Positions 37,394 through 46,541 of a stretch of 58,119 nucleotides of DNA are shown here, piece by piece (the stretch's first letter is position 1; each line of letters begins with the position of its first letter). Both the position numbers and the translations under genes were made by a program. The notes below the pieces were generated by a model. The model worked only from the letters and a program-made list of their open reading frames with translations, had not been told where the DNA came from and did not search any database. Origin of the DNA: Planctomycetota bacterium (GTDB lineage Bacteria > Planctomycetota > Phycisphaerae > UBA1845); contig JACQFE010000064.1 of NCBI GenBank assembly GCA_016200265.1, positions 1-58,119 on the forward strand, read 5' to 3'.

Positions 37394-38791
37394 TCAAGAC
37401 GCCGACGAGTCATCTCCGCCGGCTGCCTTTTGAGCATCAAGCTCAGCTCGCCAACCCGCCGCCAGATTCTTGACAATCTCCTGTTCGGTGCGCGGCCGGG
37501 ACGGCAATGTCGCCTCGCCTTGAATCTCCGCCGCACCCTCTGAACCCACACCGGCCCCAACAAGTGCGGGCTCACCAGATTCAGCCGACGCCGCAGCAGA
37601 CGCTTTTCGTTCAGCCTGTTCAGCGGCTTTCCGAGCCGCGTTCTCGACTTCGAGGCGTTTTGCCTCAGTCCCCGCCTTTTCAACCATCACCGTCGCAAGC
37701 TCGGCGTTCACCGCAAGTTCGTTGACGAGCGGTTCAACTCCGACCTCGGCCAGATCACTCAAAGAAATGACGCCGATCGCCAGCAGCTTGTCGAGCATGA
37801 CGTCTTCGACGCCTTCAATGCTCTTCAACGCCTTCTCCATGTCGTCGACGTTCTTGTCGTACTCCGCAGGCGTGAGAATATCGATGTCCCAGCCCGTCAA
37901 TCGCGCCGCAAGACGGACATTTTGTCCGCGCTTGCCGATGGCGAGCGAAAGCTGATCTTCGGCCACAATGACCGTCGCCCGGCCCAGCTCAAAACACAAA
38001 AACACTTCCTTGACTTCCGCGGGCTTCAGCGAATTCGTAATCAGCACCTGCGATGATTCATTCCATCGCACAATGTCAATCTTTTCTCCACCAAGTTCGT
38101 CCACAATGTTGCGAATGCGACTGCCGCGCACACCCACGCACGCGCCGACCGCATCCACGCGTGAATCAATGGATGACACCGCGATCTTCGTGCGGTAACC
38201 GGCCTCTCGTGAAAGCGCCCGAATTTCGATGATCCGCTCGGAAACTTCCGGCACTTCCAATTCAAACATCCGTCGGATGTAGTCCGGATGAGTCTGCGTC
38301 AACACGATGCGGACCTGATTAATCTCTTCCCGAACGTCGAGAATCATCCCACGGACGCGCTCGCCGGCCTGATGGGTCTGTCCCGGAATCTGCTCACTGC
38401 GGGGCATGAAGCCCTCGACTCGCCCGAGATTGATCACCATGCCGCCGCCCTCATAGCGGACGACCGTGCCCGTCACGACCTCGCCGACGCGTTCGGAATA
38501 TTCTTCGAAGATCGCGCTCCGCTCGTCTTCGCGGATCTTTTGGATCATGACTTGCTTGGCGGTCTGGGCCGCGATTCGACCCAGCGTCTTCATGTCGATC
38601 GGCTTACCGTTCACCGTCGCGGCAATTTCGCCCGTCAGACGATCTATCGTGACCGTCGCATCCTCGGTTTCCGCGTATGCCTTTTTCGCGGCCGACACCA
38701 TCGCCGCCTCGAGATCGACAAAAACACTTTCTTTTTCGATGTTCTTATCGCGACTGATTGAGTCGATAAATCGTAGCAGGTCACTGTTCAT
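37394..38791 (-). CDS. nusA: Transcription elongation/termination factor NusA
   Basis: 465 aa. N-terminal domain (1-125), S1 domain (~132-200, VVTGTVVRYEGGGMVINLG), and KH domains around 215-350 with RGSRIRNIVDELGGEKIDIV and AIGKRGQNVRLAARLTGWDID. A helix-hairpin-helix-like C-terminal part is near 370-400, then an Ala/Glu-rich tail. It binds RNA polymerase and nascent RNA in pausing, termination and antitermination. First gene of the block; rimP is not upstream as in many bacteria. Confidence 0.96.
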   Translation of the reverse strand: MNSDLLRFIDSISRDKNIEKESVFVDLEAAMVSAAKKAYAETEDATVTIDRLTGEIAATVNGKPIDMKTLGRIAAQTAKQVMIQKIREDERSAIFEEYSERVGEVVTGTVVRYEGGGMVINLGRVEGFMPRSEQIPGQTHQAGERVRGMILDVREEINQVRIVLTQTHPDYIRRMFELEVPEVSERIIEIRALSREAGYRTKIAVSSIDSRVDAVGACVGVRGSRIRNIVDELGGEKIDIVRWNESSQVLITNSLKPAEVKEVFLCFELGRATVIVAEDQLSLAIGKRGQNVRLAARLTGWDIDILTPAEYDKNVDDMEKALKSIEGVEDVMLDKLLAIGVISLSDLAEVGVEPLVNELAVNAELATVMVEKAGTEAKRLEVENAARKAAEQAERKASAAASAESGEPALVGAGVGSEGAAEIQGEATLPSRPRTEQEIVKNLAAGWRAELDAQKAAGGDDSSAS

Positions 38792-38926
38792 GTTCTTGTC
38801 GTCGTTCCTTCAACCGTGCTGCAAAGCCTCTATCCGTCGCTACTACTGATGGTCATAAAATCCGGGCGTTCCACATCTGTAGAACGCCATCGAAGCAGCC
38901 AATTCGAACCGTCGCTCCACGAGTGC

Positions 38927-38960
38927 AAAAAAAAACGTGGGCGCGCTTCGCATTCCCACG
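38927..38960 (-). terminator. Intrinsic terminator-like hairpin before nusA
   Basis: On the minus strand a CGTGGG...CCCACG stem (38936-38960), with an inner GCG/CGC pairing, is followed directly by nine T (38927-38935). It lies ~136 bases upstream of the nusA start and ~400 bases beyond the hppD stop, so it either ends an hppD or short leader transcript or attenuates the nusA operon. Confidence 0.65.
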
Positions 38961-39366
38961 TGGCAGGTCCCGCTTCCCCAAATGGACCCTCTTACCTACA
39001 TCGGCGCACCCCAGGGGTTAACCCGATCGCAACCGGCGTAACGCAAGCCCGATATCGTGAACTATTCCTGGTCACGGATCGAACCACCACGTGATGAATC
39101 AATACCAGCCATCCCGACTTCTCACATTCCTTCAAACCGCCCAAAATCAGGCGGCACTTACTCACCGTATACGATGCGCGACAACACTTTGTGCGGGGCT
39201 TGAAGCCGACCGCCGCAGTGTTCGGCAAACCAAACACAAACCTGTCAAGGACAGATTATACGGCCCACTGAAACGTGGTCAATGGCGGACCGTCTTGCGA
39301 GAGAGTGTAAATTGTCGCTTTAGGACGCTTGCACTGAGTGAGATACCCTCGCTCGATGTGACGCGA
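38961..39366. other. Gene-free stretch between hppD and the nusA leader
   Basis: I find no open reading frame, tRNA or known ncRNA that I can support. The minus strand can form several short stems before the terminator-like hairpin, including GGTCC/GGACC. I looked for RNase P, SRP RNA and tmRNA signatures and did not see them. It may hold an uncharacterised leader or small RNA. Confidence 0.3.
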
Positions 39367-40458
39367 TTACAAGTTGCCTCTGAGGGCTTGCTCCCTCTCA
39401 ATGCTGACAAACAGGGCTTTGAAATTCCCGATGCCAAAACCTCGGCTGCCATGCCGCTCGATGACCTCAAAGAACAGCGTCGGGCGGTCTTGCATCGGGG
39501 CCGTGAAAATCTGGAGAAGATAGCCGTCGTCGTCCTTATCCAGGAGGATTCCCAGCTTCTTCAGTTCCTCCCAGTTCTCATCAACGTCGCCTACACGCTT
39601 GTGCATGTATTCGTAATAGGTGTCCGGCACACGCAGAAAATCGATGTCGCGGCGGCGAAGAGCCTCCACCGTTTCGTAAATATTGCCCGTATTCATAGCC
39701 ACATGTTGCACACCGGGGCCGTAATAGTAATCCAGGAATTCGTCGATCTGGCTTTTCTTCTTTCCTTCTGCCGGCTCGTTGATCGGAAACTTGCACTTCC
39801 CCGAGCCATTCTCCATCACCTTGCTCATCAACGCGGAATATTCCGTGCTGATGTCTTTGTCCGTGAAGGAAAGCAGATTCGTGAAGCCCATGACGCGTTC
39901 GAACCACTCGGCCCAATAGGTCATCTCGCCGAGGTATACATTCGTGACCACGTGATCGACGGCCGCAAGCCCGACGCCCAGACTCCCGTGCGCCTGAATG
40001 GGGACGCAGCCCGGCGAAAACGCCCCGCGATAATTCTTTCGGTCCACAAATCGGAAGACCGTATCGCCCGCGTATTTGATCGTGCCGGTGACAAACGTGC
40101 CGTTGTCATCCGTGACCGAAGTCGCTTTCTGAAGCACGGTCGCCCCGCGAGATTTCGTTTCGCGAATCGCCTGCTCCACATCGGGAACGGCCAGCCCGAT
40201 CGCCTTCACCCCGTCCCCGTGCAGCGCGCAATGCCGCGTGATTTCGTGGTCGGGCGAATACGCACTCGTGAACACAAAGCGAATGTTGCCCTGCTCCATG
40301 ACGTACATGGCCCGATCACGACAACCGGTTTCAAGACCGGCCTTCGCCAGCGGTCGAAAGCCGAACGCTTTCTCGTAAAAATGCGCCGCCTGCTTGGCAT
40401 TGCCAACGTAAAACTCGATGTGGTCGTAACCTTTGATGGGAAGGAAATCTTCGGCCAT
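39367..40458 (-). CDS. hppD: 4-hydroxyphenylpyruvate dioxygenase
   Basis: 363 aa, the usual size. Two glyoxalase-fold halves; iron ligands His169 (AAVDHVV), His252 (GVQHVAM) and Glu331 (FFEVIER) are all present, with the YYxPGVQH-like and LLQIF segments typical of HPPD. It converts 4-hydroxyphenylpyruvate to homogentisate in tyrosine breakdown, a cytosolic reaction. The neighbours do not include homogentisate dioxygenase, so the rest of the pathway lies elsewhere or the product serves another route. Confidence 0.95.
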   Translation of the reverse strand: MAEDFLPIKGYDHIEFYVGNAKQAAHFYEKAFGFRPLAKAGLETGCRDRAMYVMEQGNIRFVFTSAYSPDHEITRHCALHGDGVKAIGLAVPDVEQAIRETKSRGATVLQKATSVTDDNGTFVTGTIKYAGDTVFRFVDRKNYRGAFSPGCVPIQAHGSLGVGLAAVDHVVTNVYLGEMTYWAEWFERVMGFTNLLSFTDKDISTEYSALMSKVMENGSGKCKFPINEPAEGKKKSQIDEFLDYYYGPGVQHVAMNTGNIYETVEALRRRDIDFLRVPDTYYEYMHKRVGDVDENWEELKKLGILLDKDDDGYLLQIFTAPMQDRPTLFFEVIERHGSRGFGIGNFKALFVSIEREQALRGNL

Positions 40459-40632
40459 GGGTCGCGTTACTCCTACATTTCACCTTCAGCGACGTATTGC
40501 CCGCCAAATGGATTCCAAAGCAATACGGCGCCTGTCGTCTATTAGCGACGGTCGATTGTAGAAGAACGGTGCTGGTGGACAAACTTCACTTCGGAGGCCA
40601 AAACGCGCCTTGTTCACCTGACTTCCATGCTT

Positions 40633-41622
40633 CTATTCGCCGGCAGGCGCGCGTCTGATCGTGAGGTCGGAAGCGGATGGGAATTCAATGCCCACGCAAA
40701 AGTATTGCGGGTCCGAGTCGGTGACGAAGATACTGATCCGGTCCCACCATGCCGGAGGCGGCTTGGGGTGCCCATGTCGTCCTCCAAGATAGGCTTCTCT
40801 GGACTGCAATCGACCGAATAAGCAGCGTACGCCCTCAAGCTCTTGTGTATACCCTTCAAGAATGAAGTCATCCTCGGTCTTGTACGGAACCTGGAACACC
40901 GTCGTCAGCAGGCTGTGCAGGGCCTTGCGGTCGAAGAAATCCCAGAAATATTGCTGGTTGTTGTGGCGCTCGACGAAGTCGCGCGGCTTGGGACTGATTT
41001 TCATCCGTCGCTCGGGGGGAAGTTTCAGCCGAGCGCTCGACCCAACCGTAAGGATTTTGATCCCGCCCGACGACCATTCCGCGTAAAATCTATCAGTCGG
41101 TTCGAGGTGCTCAATGGGGACCGTCAAATCAAGTTCCCTAACGTTTCCGGCGGGTTCCGGCATCCCGGCCGGCCAGGGCTTGAATCGCACCGCCTTGCCG
41201 TAGATTTCCATACCGCGCCATCCGCGTGGAACGACAGCGGGTTGAAAGACGGTGGAAATCGCGGACTTCATTGCGTCGATCCGCTCTCGGTCAATTTTTC
41301 CCTCGTCAACTCTGATGCCCGACCGGACTCCGATCAACGCATAGTTCGCGTTTAGAGTTGCCGACAATGCACTCAGGAAACGAGGCCGTTCGAACACATC
41401 CGGACTCAGTTCTGCCTCAGTCCAAGGGATGGGTTTTTCGCCACCTTCAGGGTACGACCGAGCCGGCTCTCTAATGCCCGGCGGCTGGCCCTCACGAATT
41501 CTACGTTTATTTTCAGCATCGTCTCTGCTTTGAGCGGGCGCAACCCCTGCGGAGTAGCGCAGAAGAACCAAGCCGAACATTGCCACGACCCCAATTCCCA
41601 TTGCGTGATGTTTTCGATTCAT
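40633..41622 (-). CDS. Secreted protein of unknown function
   Basis: 329 aa. Residues ~7-31 are a signal peptide (VVAMFGLVLLRYSAGVAPAQS). The mature part, ~290 residues, shows no domain I recognise: a TATLNANYALIGVRSGIR stretch near 90, and many Arg/Lys/Pro. The start of the next gene upstream on the same strand is a large secreted protein that ends 13 bases before it, so the two may share a transcript. I can assign no function. Confidence 0.6.
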   Translation of the reverse strand: MNRKHHAMGIGVVAMFGLVLLRYSAGVAPAQSRDDAENKRRIREGQPPGIREPARSYPEGGEKPIPWTEAELSPDVFERPRFLSALSATLNANYALIGVRSGIRVDEGKIDRERIDAMKSAISTVFQPAVVPRGWRGMEIYGKAVRFKPWPAGMPEPAGNVRELDLTVPIEHLEPTDRFYAEWSSGGIKILTVGSSARLKLPPERRMKISPKPRDFVERHNNQQYFWDFFDRKALHSLLTTVFQVPYKTEDDFILEGYTQELEGVRCLFGRLQSREAYLGGRHGHPKPPPAWWDRISIFVTDSDPQYFCVGIEFPSASDLTIRRAPAGE

Positions 41623-41635
41623 TGCAGTGCTCTCT

Positions 41636-43333
41636 TTACGGGCAGACCGGTGCGCGGGGAACCTCGGTCAGGTCATTGGTTCGAATGTTGCCGTTCGGCC
41701 ACCGCAGTACCCAATATTGCTTGGCATGGGGGCCACCGTCGAGAAATTGATCCGTGATCTTGCAATAGAGTTCGAACGGATTATCTGCTTTCAAACTCGG
41801 CCAGACGGCGTAATAACCGACCGGTGTTTCCAGGCTACCTTCGAAATTGTTCCAGAAATGTACACCGAGGTGTTCTTCCTGCGGGAAATCGAATACCAAC
41901 TCGAAGACCTCGTCTCCGACGACGCCGTTGCCGTCCAGGTCGACGGTGTAGCCGAGCTGCGCCGCAGTCTTGGACTCCTGATCGAAAATATTCCCGTCAG
42001 TTGAAGCCCTCGTCTTGTACTCATTTCCGTAAGTAATGCCGAGCATCTCCAGCGCCAGGTTCATCAAATGGGCCTGTTGGTCGCACTCGCCGCTGTATTT
42101 GTGAGGAGGAGATCCTATATTAAATATCAGGAGTCGCCAGTCGTCAATTAGCTGAATCCCTTGGTCTTTTCCGTCATAAGGCGGATTGTCATTCAGCGCG
42201 TCATGGATCGCGTCGACGATGTCGCCCTCATTTGAGGTATATATTCCCTCTGCCTGATTGCAAACCCAGCTTAAGCGTCTTTTCGTCGGCTCGCTGCCGG
42301 CCGGCCAGTCGTAGGTTACATAGACATTGTGCTGCGTAGTACCTACGGCAGCCCACTCGTCACCCGCAGACTCCCGGACGTACCAATTCAGGGTCATCGG
42401 TTCATATGCGTCAATCAAATAAGGCGTGTGAGTCGTTTCAATGTTCACGTCCACCGTGTGGGTACCGCAAGACAACGTGAAATCTGCCTGACCATTGATT
42501 CCATCAGGACCAACCACGCTCAGTTGTCCTGTACTACCAGCATTCCCTGATACATGTAACCTGACTATCATGGCCATATCCTGTCCGGCCGGGTAACAAA
42601 CGGCGTGGTCCGGGTTTTGGTCCCATCGCCAATCGACCCACTTGTATTCGTACCCGGTTCTCCAGCCGTAATCGCCAGCTTCTTCATAAGAACTGTCCCT
42701 GAAAAGCTGGACATTACCGCGAAAAGTGATTTCCCAAAGATCGACACTGAAGGGCAGCCCGCAGCCTTGTGCTACCACTCCTCCGGGGCAGGCGGCAACG
42801 CAGTGACCTGTATTTGTGTCGCAGTAATTGATCGTGCAATCCGCGTCGTCGCCGCACCAACCATCGTCACAGCAAGCGTTGGTCGGAGCGCATTGGAGCA
42901 CGTATTCGGGGCAAAGCGGGTTATTTTGCGGATTATTGCAACAGGGCTGAGAGCAGCCCCTGGGTGAAGGGTCGTCCCAGTCGGGGATTCCGTCATTGTC
43001 GTCGTCATCATCCAGGTTATTCGGAATTCCGTCCCCATCCGTGTCGGGATCGACTTCGTTCGCATATCCGTCCCCGTCCATATCCGGATCCTGATCATCG
43101 GGAATGCCGTCGGCATCGCAGTCATTCGGCGGGCAGGTGCGGCACGTCGGATCGCAGCAATGGCCGGGCACTATCGGGCAGGGAGGCGGAGGTGGTGGTG
43201 GCGGGCCGGGCGGTATGGGATTCGGTCCGCAGGGATTCACTCCCGCAATGACGAAACCGAGCGCGTCATCCGCCGCGGCCATCACGCCCCCGCCTCCGCC
43301 CGGCGGACAAGGCGACGTGGAAACGAGGGCCAC
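41636..43333 (-). CDS. Main part of an interrupted thrombospondin-3-type secreted protein
   Basis: 565 aa reading beginning at GTG 43333, but the same frame is open upstream to a TAG at 43610-43612 and then continues into the signal-peptide fragment at 43610-43906. I therefore read it as one gene split by a single in-frame stop. Residues near the start are Pro- and Gly-rich; DCDADGIPDDQDPDMDGDGY and similar (calcium-binding thrombospondin type 3 repeats) follow, then a Cys-rich area and a ~330-residue unknown domain. There is no sorting tail. If the stop is not suppressed, the product would lack an export signal. The gap between 43333 and 43610 is coding-like, with no in-frame ATG. Confidence 0.65.
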   Translation of the reverse strand: MALVSTSPCPPGGGGGVMAAADDALGFVIAGVNPCGPNPIPPGPPPPPPPPCPIVPGHCCDPTCRTCPPNDCDADGIPDDQDPDMDGDGYANEVDPDTDGDGIPNNLDDDDDNDGIPDWDDPSPRGCSQPCCNNPQNNPLCPEYVLQCAPTNACCDDGWCGDDADCTINYCDTNTGHCVAACPGGVVAQGCGLPFSVDLWEITFRGNVQLFRDSSYEEAGDYGWRTGYEYKWVDWRWDQNPDHAVCYPAGQDMAMIVRLHVSGNAGSTGQLSVVGPDGINGQADFTLSCGTHTVDVNIETTHTPYLIDAYEPMTLNWYVRESAGDEWAAVGTTQHNVYVTYDWPAGSEPTKRRLSWVCNQAEGIYTSNEGDIVDAIHDALNDNPPYDGKDQGIQLIDDWRLLIFNIGSPPHKYSGECDQQAHLMNLALEMLGITYGNEYKTRASTDGNIFDQESKTAAQLGYTVDLDGNGVVGDEVFELVFDFPQEEHLGVHFWNNFEGSLETPVGYYAVWPSLKADNPFELYCKITDQFLDGGPHAKQYWVLRWPNGNIRTNDLTEVPRAPVCP

Positions 43334-43564
43334 AATGTTGTCATCGTCCCCGATGGTGTCGGCGAATTCGCCGAGCCCAAGAAGTTTGAGAACTTCTGAT
43401 TTCGTGGCGAACAGCCACCCCTGTCCGGCGTCAACAATCGAAGGTCGTTGAATCGGGACTTTAACCCAATTGGCTTCATCGTGCAGCGCATCCCATTCCG
43501 GCGACTGCGCAACTTCATCTGAGAACTGATACGAATCCCAATAATTATTGGCGCTACCTCCGCG

Positions 43565-43622
43565 GTGCCATGGGCGGCTTGTCCGCCCGTACCAGTACTG
43601 GCAGGCAAGCTACCAGTGGCAC
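43565..43622. repeat. 58-bp REP/REPIN-like palindromic element inside a gene
   Basis: The element starts GTGCCA and ends TGGCAC (inverted 6-mers). It contains a GGGCGG-cttgt-CCGCCC hairpin (43572-43588) and a palindrome CCAGTACTGG. The in-frame TAG (43610-43612, minus strand) lies in its right part. A diverged copy is at 26004-26060. No target duplication is clear. Confidence 0.75.
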
Positions 43623-43906
43623 TCACTGAAACCGCCGCCGGTCTGCAGGACTTGCCCGAATACATAGAACGGCGCTTTGGCACTGGATTGCCATAGGGCA
43701 ATCCAATGTTGCGGCTGCCCACGAAGGGTAGAAGAATCGGCCGTCCGCTCGAAGACCAGCGTTCCTCCACCTATGGCAATGCGAATGACTCGCGGTCCGG
43801 TCGGGGTTGAACGGTTGGGAACGGGTTTTTGCCCGCCAACCGCAAAGACGCTGTGGGTTAAACAGATTGCACAAGAAAGCAGAAAGGCGTGGGGAGAACG
43901 GGACAT
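43610..43906 (-). pseudogene. 5' fragment of the interrupted secreted protein gene (signal peptide)
   Basis: 98 codons from ATG 43906, with GGAG nine bases upstream; an in-frame TTG three codons earlier is a less likely start. Signal peptide to about residue 20 (LLSCAICLTHSVFA). The reading ends at the TAG inside the 58-bp repeat and the same frame resumes beyond it, through a coding-like 276-base stretch, into the CDS at 41636-43333. Real disruption or a sequencing difference cannot be separated here. Confidence 0.6.
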
Positions 43907-44036
43907 CGAAGTCAACTCCGCTTAAAGGGACGCTTCGAAACACACCGCAGAAACACTACGTCCGATTCACTTCAAAATCAAGAAAATTCTGCGGGAATTG
44001 TGCGGAATTCGGTGGACACGCGGTCGCGGCGAAAAA

Positions 44037-46151
44037 TCATGAGACATCAACAAGGGAGAATCGTCGTCCAAACTTTCGCACGAGTTCCTTGTAAAGCTCG
44101 CGACTTGCGTTCGCTCGAAGATTAGGATCCTCATGAAGAATTCGGGCCGCATCATCGCGGGCCTGCTCCAGCAATGGAAAATCCTCCGCGAGATTGGCAA
44201 CCTTGAACTCCGGCATTCCATGTTGCCGCGTGCTGAGCAGTTCACCCGGGCCACGCAGCCGCATGTCTTCTTCCGCGATGCGAAAGCCGTCGGAGGTCTC
44301 ACATAGAACCTTCAATCGTTCAGCCGCCGCACCTTCCCTCGTTTCCGCGAACAATAAGCAATATGACCGCTTCGAGCCGCGACCGATCCGCCCGCGAAGC
44401 TGATGTAACTGGCTCAGTCCATATCGTTCCGCGTGCCGCACGATCATCATCGTGGCATTGGGGACATCGACGCCGACTTCAATGACCGTCGTGGCCACAA
44501 GCACTCGCAACTTCCCGTGGCGAAAATTCTCCATGACCGCGGCCTTCTCCGCCGCCTTCATCCGACCATGAAGCAGCCCGACCTCAAAGCCCGCCAATTC
44601 ATCGCGCGCGAGGCGCTTCGCTTCATCGGTCGCGGACTTGAGTTCAAGATTTTCCGATTCTTCAACCAGTGGATACACCACATAAGCCTGCTCACCTCGC
44701 GCCAGGTGCGAACGCACGAATTCCCATGCTTTCGCGTGTAAATCGGAAGTCACAAGTCGTGTCGTAATCGGTTGGCGACCCGGCGGAAGGCCGCCGATCG
44801 TCGAAACATCTAAATCGCCGAAGACCGTCATGGCCAGCGTTCGCGGAATCGGTGTCGCGGTCAGCACAAGAGTGTGCGGCACAAGAGTTTTGTCGGAACT
44901 TCTGGTGCGTAGTGCAGCGCGCTGGGCCACGCCGAATTTATGCTGTTCATCGATGAGCACGAGCGCCAGACGTTGAAATGAAACGTCGCTCTCAAACAAA
45001 GCATGTGTGCCAATCACCCAATCGAGCTCGCCGCGTTGCAAGGCCCGAAGCGTTGCGGATCGCTCCGACTTCGATGTTGCCCCAAGCAGACACGCCATCC
45101 GAACGCGACTGCCTCGCAGATAGTGCTGAACTTTCTCAAAATGCTGTCGAACAAGAATTTCGGTGGGAGCGACCAATGCAACCTGCGTCTTGTTTGCGAT
45201 GGCCGCCAGCGCCGCATACACGGCGACGGCCGTCTTTCCCGCGCCGACGTCAGCCTGAAGCAATCGATTCATCGGCACGTCGCGAGCCAGATCAGATGCA
45301 ATCTCTGAAACCGCACGCTCTTGTCCCTTGGTGAGCGCAAACGGAATTCGCCTGCGAATTCTTCGATCGACTTCCGGGCTGATTGGAATTTTCAACGCGC
45401 GATCGCGGCTTGCTCGCCTCGTTCGACTGAATTGCACGGCCAGTTGCAGAAGAAAAAATTCCTCATACGCCAGCCTTCGCTTCGACGCGGAGATTTCCTG
45501 TTTGGACGACGGATGATGAAACCGGAGGATCGCTTCCGGCCGCGCCGGGAATCGATGCTTCGTGCGAATCGCCTGCGGCAGGAATTCACCCAACTGATCC
45601 CCGACGGACTCAAGCGCCGTTCGAATCATTTTTGCGATCGCACGGCTGGGAAGCTCCGCAGTCGCGGAATAGATCGGCTCGAATTCGTCCACATCATTCG
45701 CGAGCAAATCCGCTTGCGACGGATCGATCTTCGACCACTTTGGATTCGTGAAGCACGCCCGGTCGTTGAACGCGTCAACTTTGCCGCTGAGTCGAATGAT
45801 GTCGCCGCCGCGCAGCTCATCGGCCACATACGCCGCATTGAACCATCGCACGGTGCATTGACCCGTGCCATCGATCACTGTCGCCTGAACGATTTTTCGA
45901 TTCGGCAAACCAGACACCTTCAGCCGCCGAATCTCACCCACGACAGTCGCGATCTCTTCGAGCACAAGCGATCCGATCGCCTTGGATTGTGGTCGATGTT
46001 CGTGTCGAAACGGAAAATACTCGATCAAATGGCGAACCGTGCCGACGCCTAACTGTGCGAGCAGCGCAGCACGTGCCGGCCCGACTCCGCGCACAAACTG
46101 AGCGGACGAATCCAGCGTCAATGTGGAATGTGTTACGGCATTCGCAGCCAT
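44037..46151 (-). CDS. recG: ATP-dependent DNA helicase RecG
   Basis: 704 aa, full length. Wedge domain 60-150, Walker A DVGAGKT (301-307; usual form GDVGSGKT), DEQH box 401-404 in DEQHKFG, GTHALF and TATPIPRTL motifs, and the C-terminal QLRGRIGRG and MRGPGE-like segments. It remodels stalled replication forks and recombination intermediates. It is divergent from the Flp pilin gene across ~200 bases. Confidence 0.95.
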   Translation of the reverse strand: MAANAVTHSTLTLDSSAQFVRGVGPARAALLAQLGVGTVRHLIEYFPFRHEHRPQSKAIGSLVLEEIATVVGEIRRLKVSGLPNRKIVQATVIDGTGQCTVRWFNAAYVADELRGGDIIRLSGKVDAFNDRACFTNPKWSKIDPSQADLLANDVDEFEPIYSATAELPSRAIAKMIRTALESVGDQLGEFLPQAIRTKHRFPARPEAILRFHHPSSKQEISASKRRLAYEEFFLLQLAVQFSRTRRASRDRALKIPISPEVDRRIRRRIPFALTKGQERAVSEIASDLARDVPMNRLLQADVGAGKTAVAVYAALAAIANKTQVALVAPTEILVRQHFEKVQHYLRGSRVRMACLLGATSKSERSATLRALQRGELDWVIGTHALFESDVSFQRLALVLIDEQHKFGVAQRAALRTRSSDKTLVPHTLVLTATPIPRTLAMTVFGDLDVSTIGGLPPGRQPITTRLVTSDLHAKAWEFVRSHLARGEQAYVVYPLVEESENLELKSATDEAKRLARDELAGFEVGLLHGRMKAAEKAAVMENFRHGKLRVLVATTVIEVGVDVPNATMMIVRHAERYGLSQLHQLRGRIGRGSKRSYCLLFAETREGAAAERLKVLCETSDGFRIAEEDMRLRGPGELLSTRQHGMPEFKVANLAEDFPLLEQARDDAARILHEDPNLRANASRELYKELVRKFGRRFSLVDVS

Positions 46152-46349
46152 TCATCGAGTCCGAATAGGATATCCGACTCGATCCTACGGCGCGATTCGC
46201 AAATTGGCACGGGCATTTTCGGACGCGGTATTCAGTGCCGCCTATTTAGCCGGAGAAATCGCAACAAAATACCTAAAGTATCGTACCTTTGGGCTTGGAT
46301 CGGAGGATGTGCAACAACCTACGGTCTCATTCGAAGGGGAAGGATTGCC

Positions 46350-46538
46350 ATGAACGCCATTCGTCAACTCGCCAAGCGATTCATGCGTTCGGACGACGGG
46401 CCCACGACGGTGGAATACGCCGTCATGCTCGCCCTCATCGTCATGGTGTGCATGACCGCCATCGGCGGAATCGGAACCACAGTGTCTGGCATATTCACCG
46501 CGCTGAATTCCGGGTTGCCGTCCGGATCGGCCTCGTAA
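46350..46538 (+). CDS. Flp family type IVb pilin
   Basis: 62 aa from ATG 46350 with AAGGA five bases upstream. DDG-PTTVEYAVMLALIVMV is the Flp prepilin pattern: Gly17 before the cleavage site, Glu22-Tyr23 in the mature helix. It should be the structural subunit of a tight-adherence (Tad) pilus. No other tad genes are in the window. Its stop is three bases from the end of the opposite-strand nucleotidyltransferase gene. Confidence 0.88.
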   Translation: MNAIRQLAKRFMRSDDGPTTVEYAVMLALIVMVCMTAIGGIGTTVSGIFTALNSGLPSGSAS

Positions 46539-46541
46539 AAT

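Noticed and set aside
38961..39366. Possible RNase P, SRP or tmRNA gene before nusA
   Set aside because: The conserved blocks of these RNAs were looked for and not found; only a generic hairpin and T-run are clear.
39091..40545. 484-codon plus-strand frame opposite hppD
   Set aside because: It is the antisense of hppD, which has all three iron ligands; the antisense translation has no recognisable domain.
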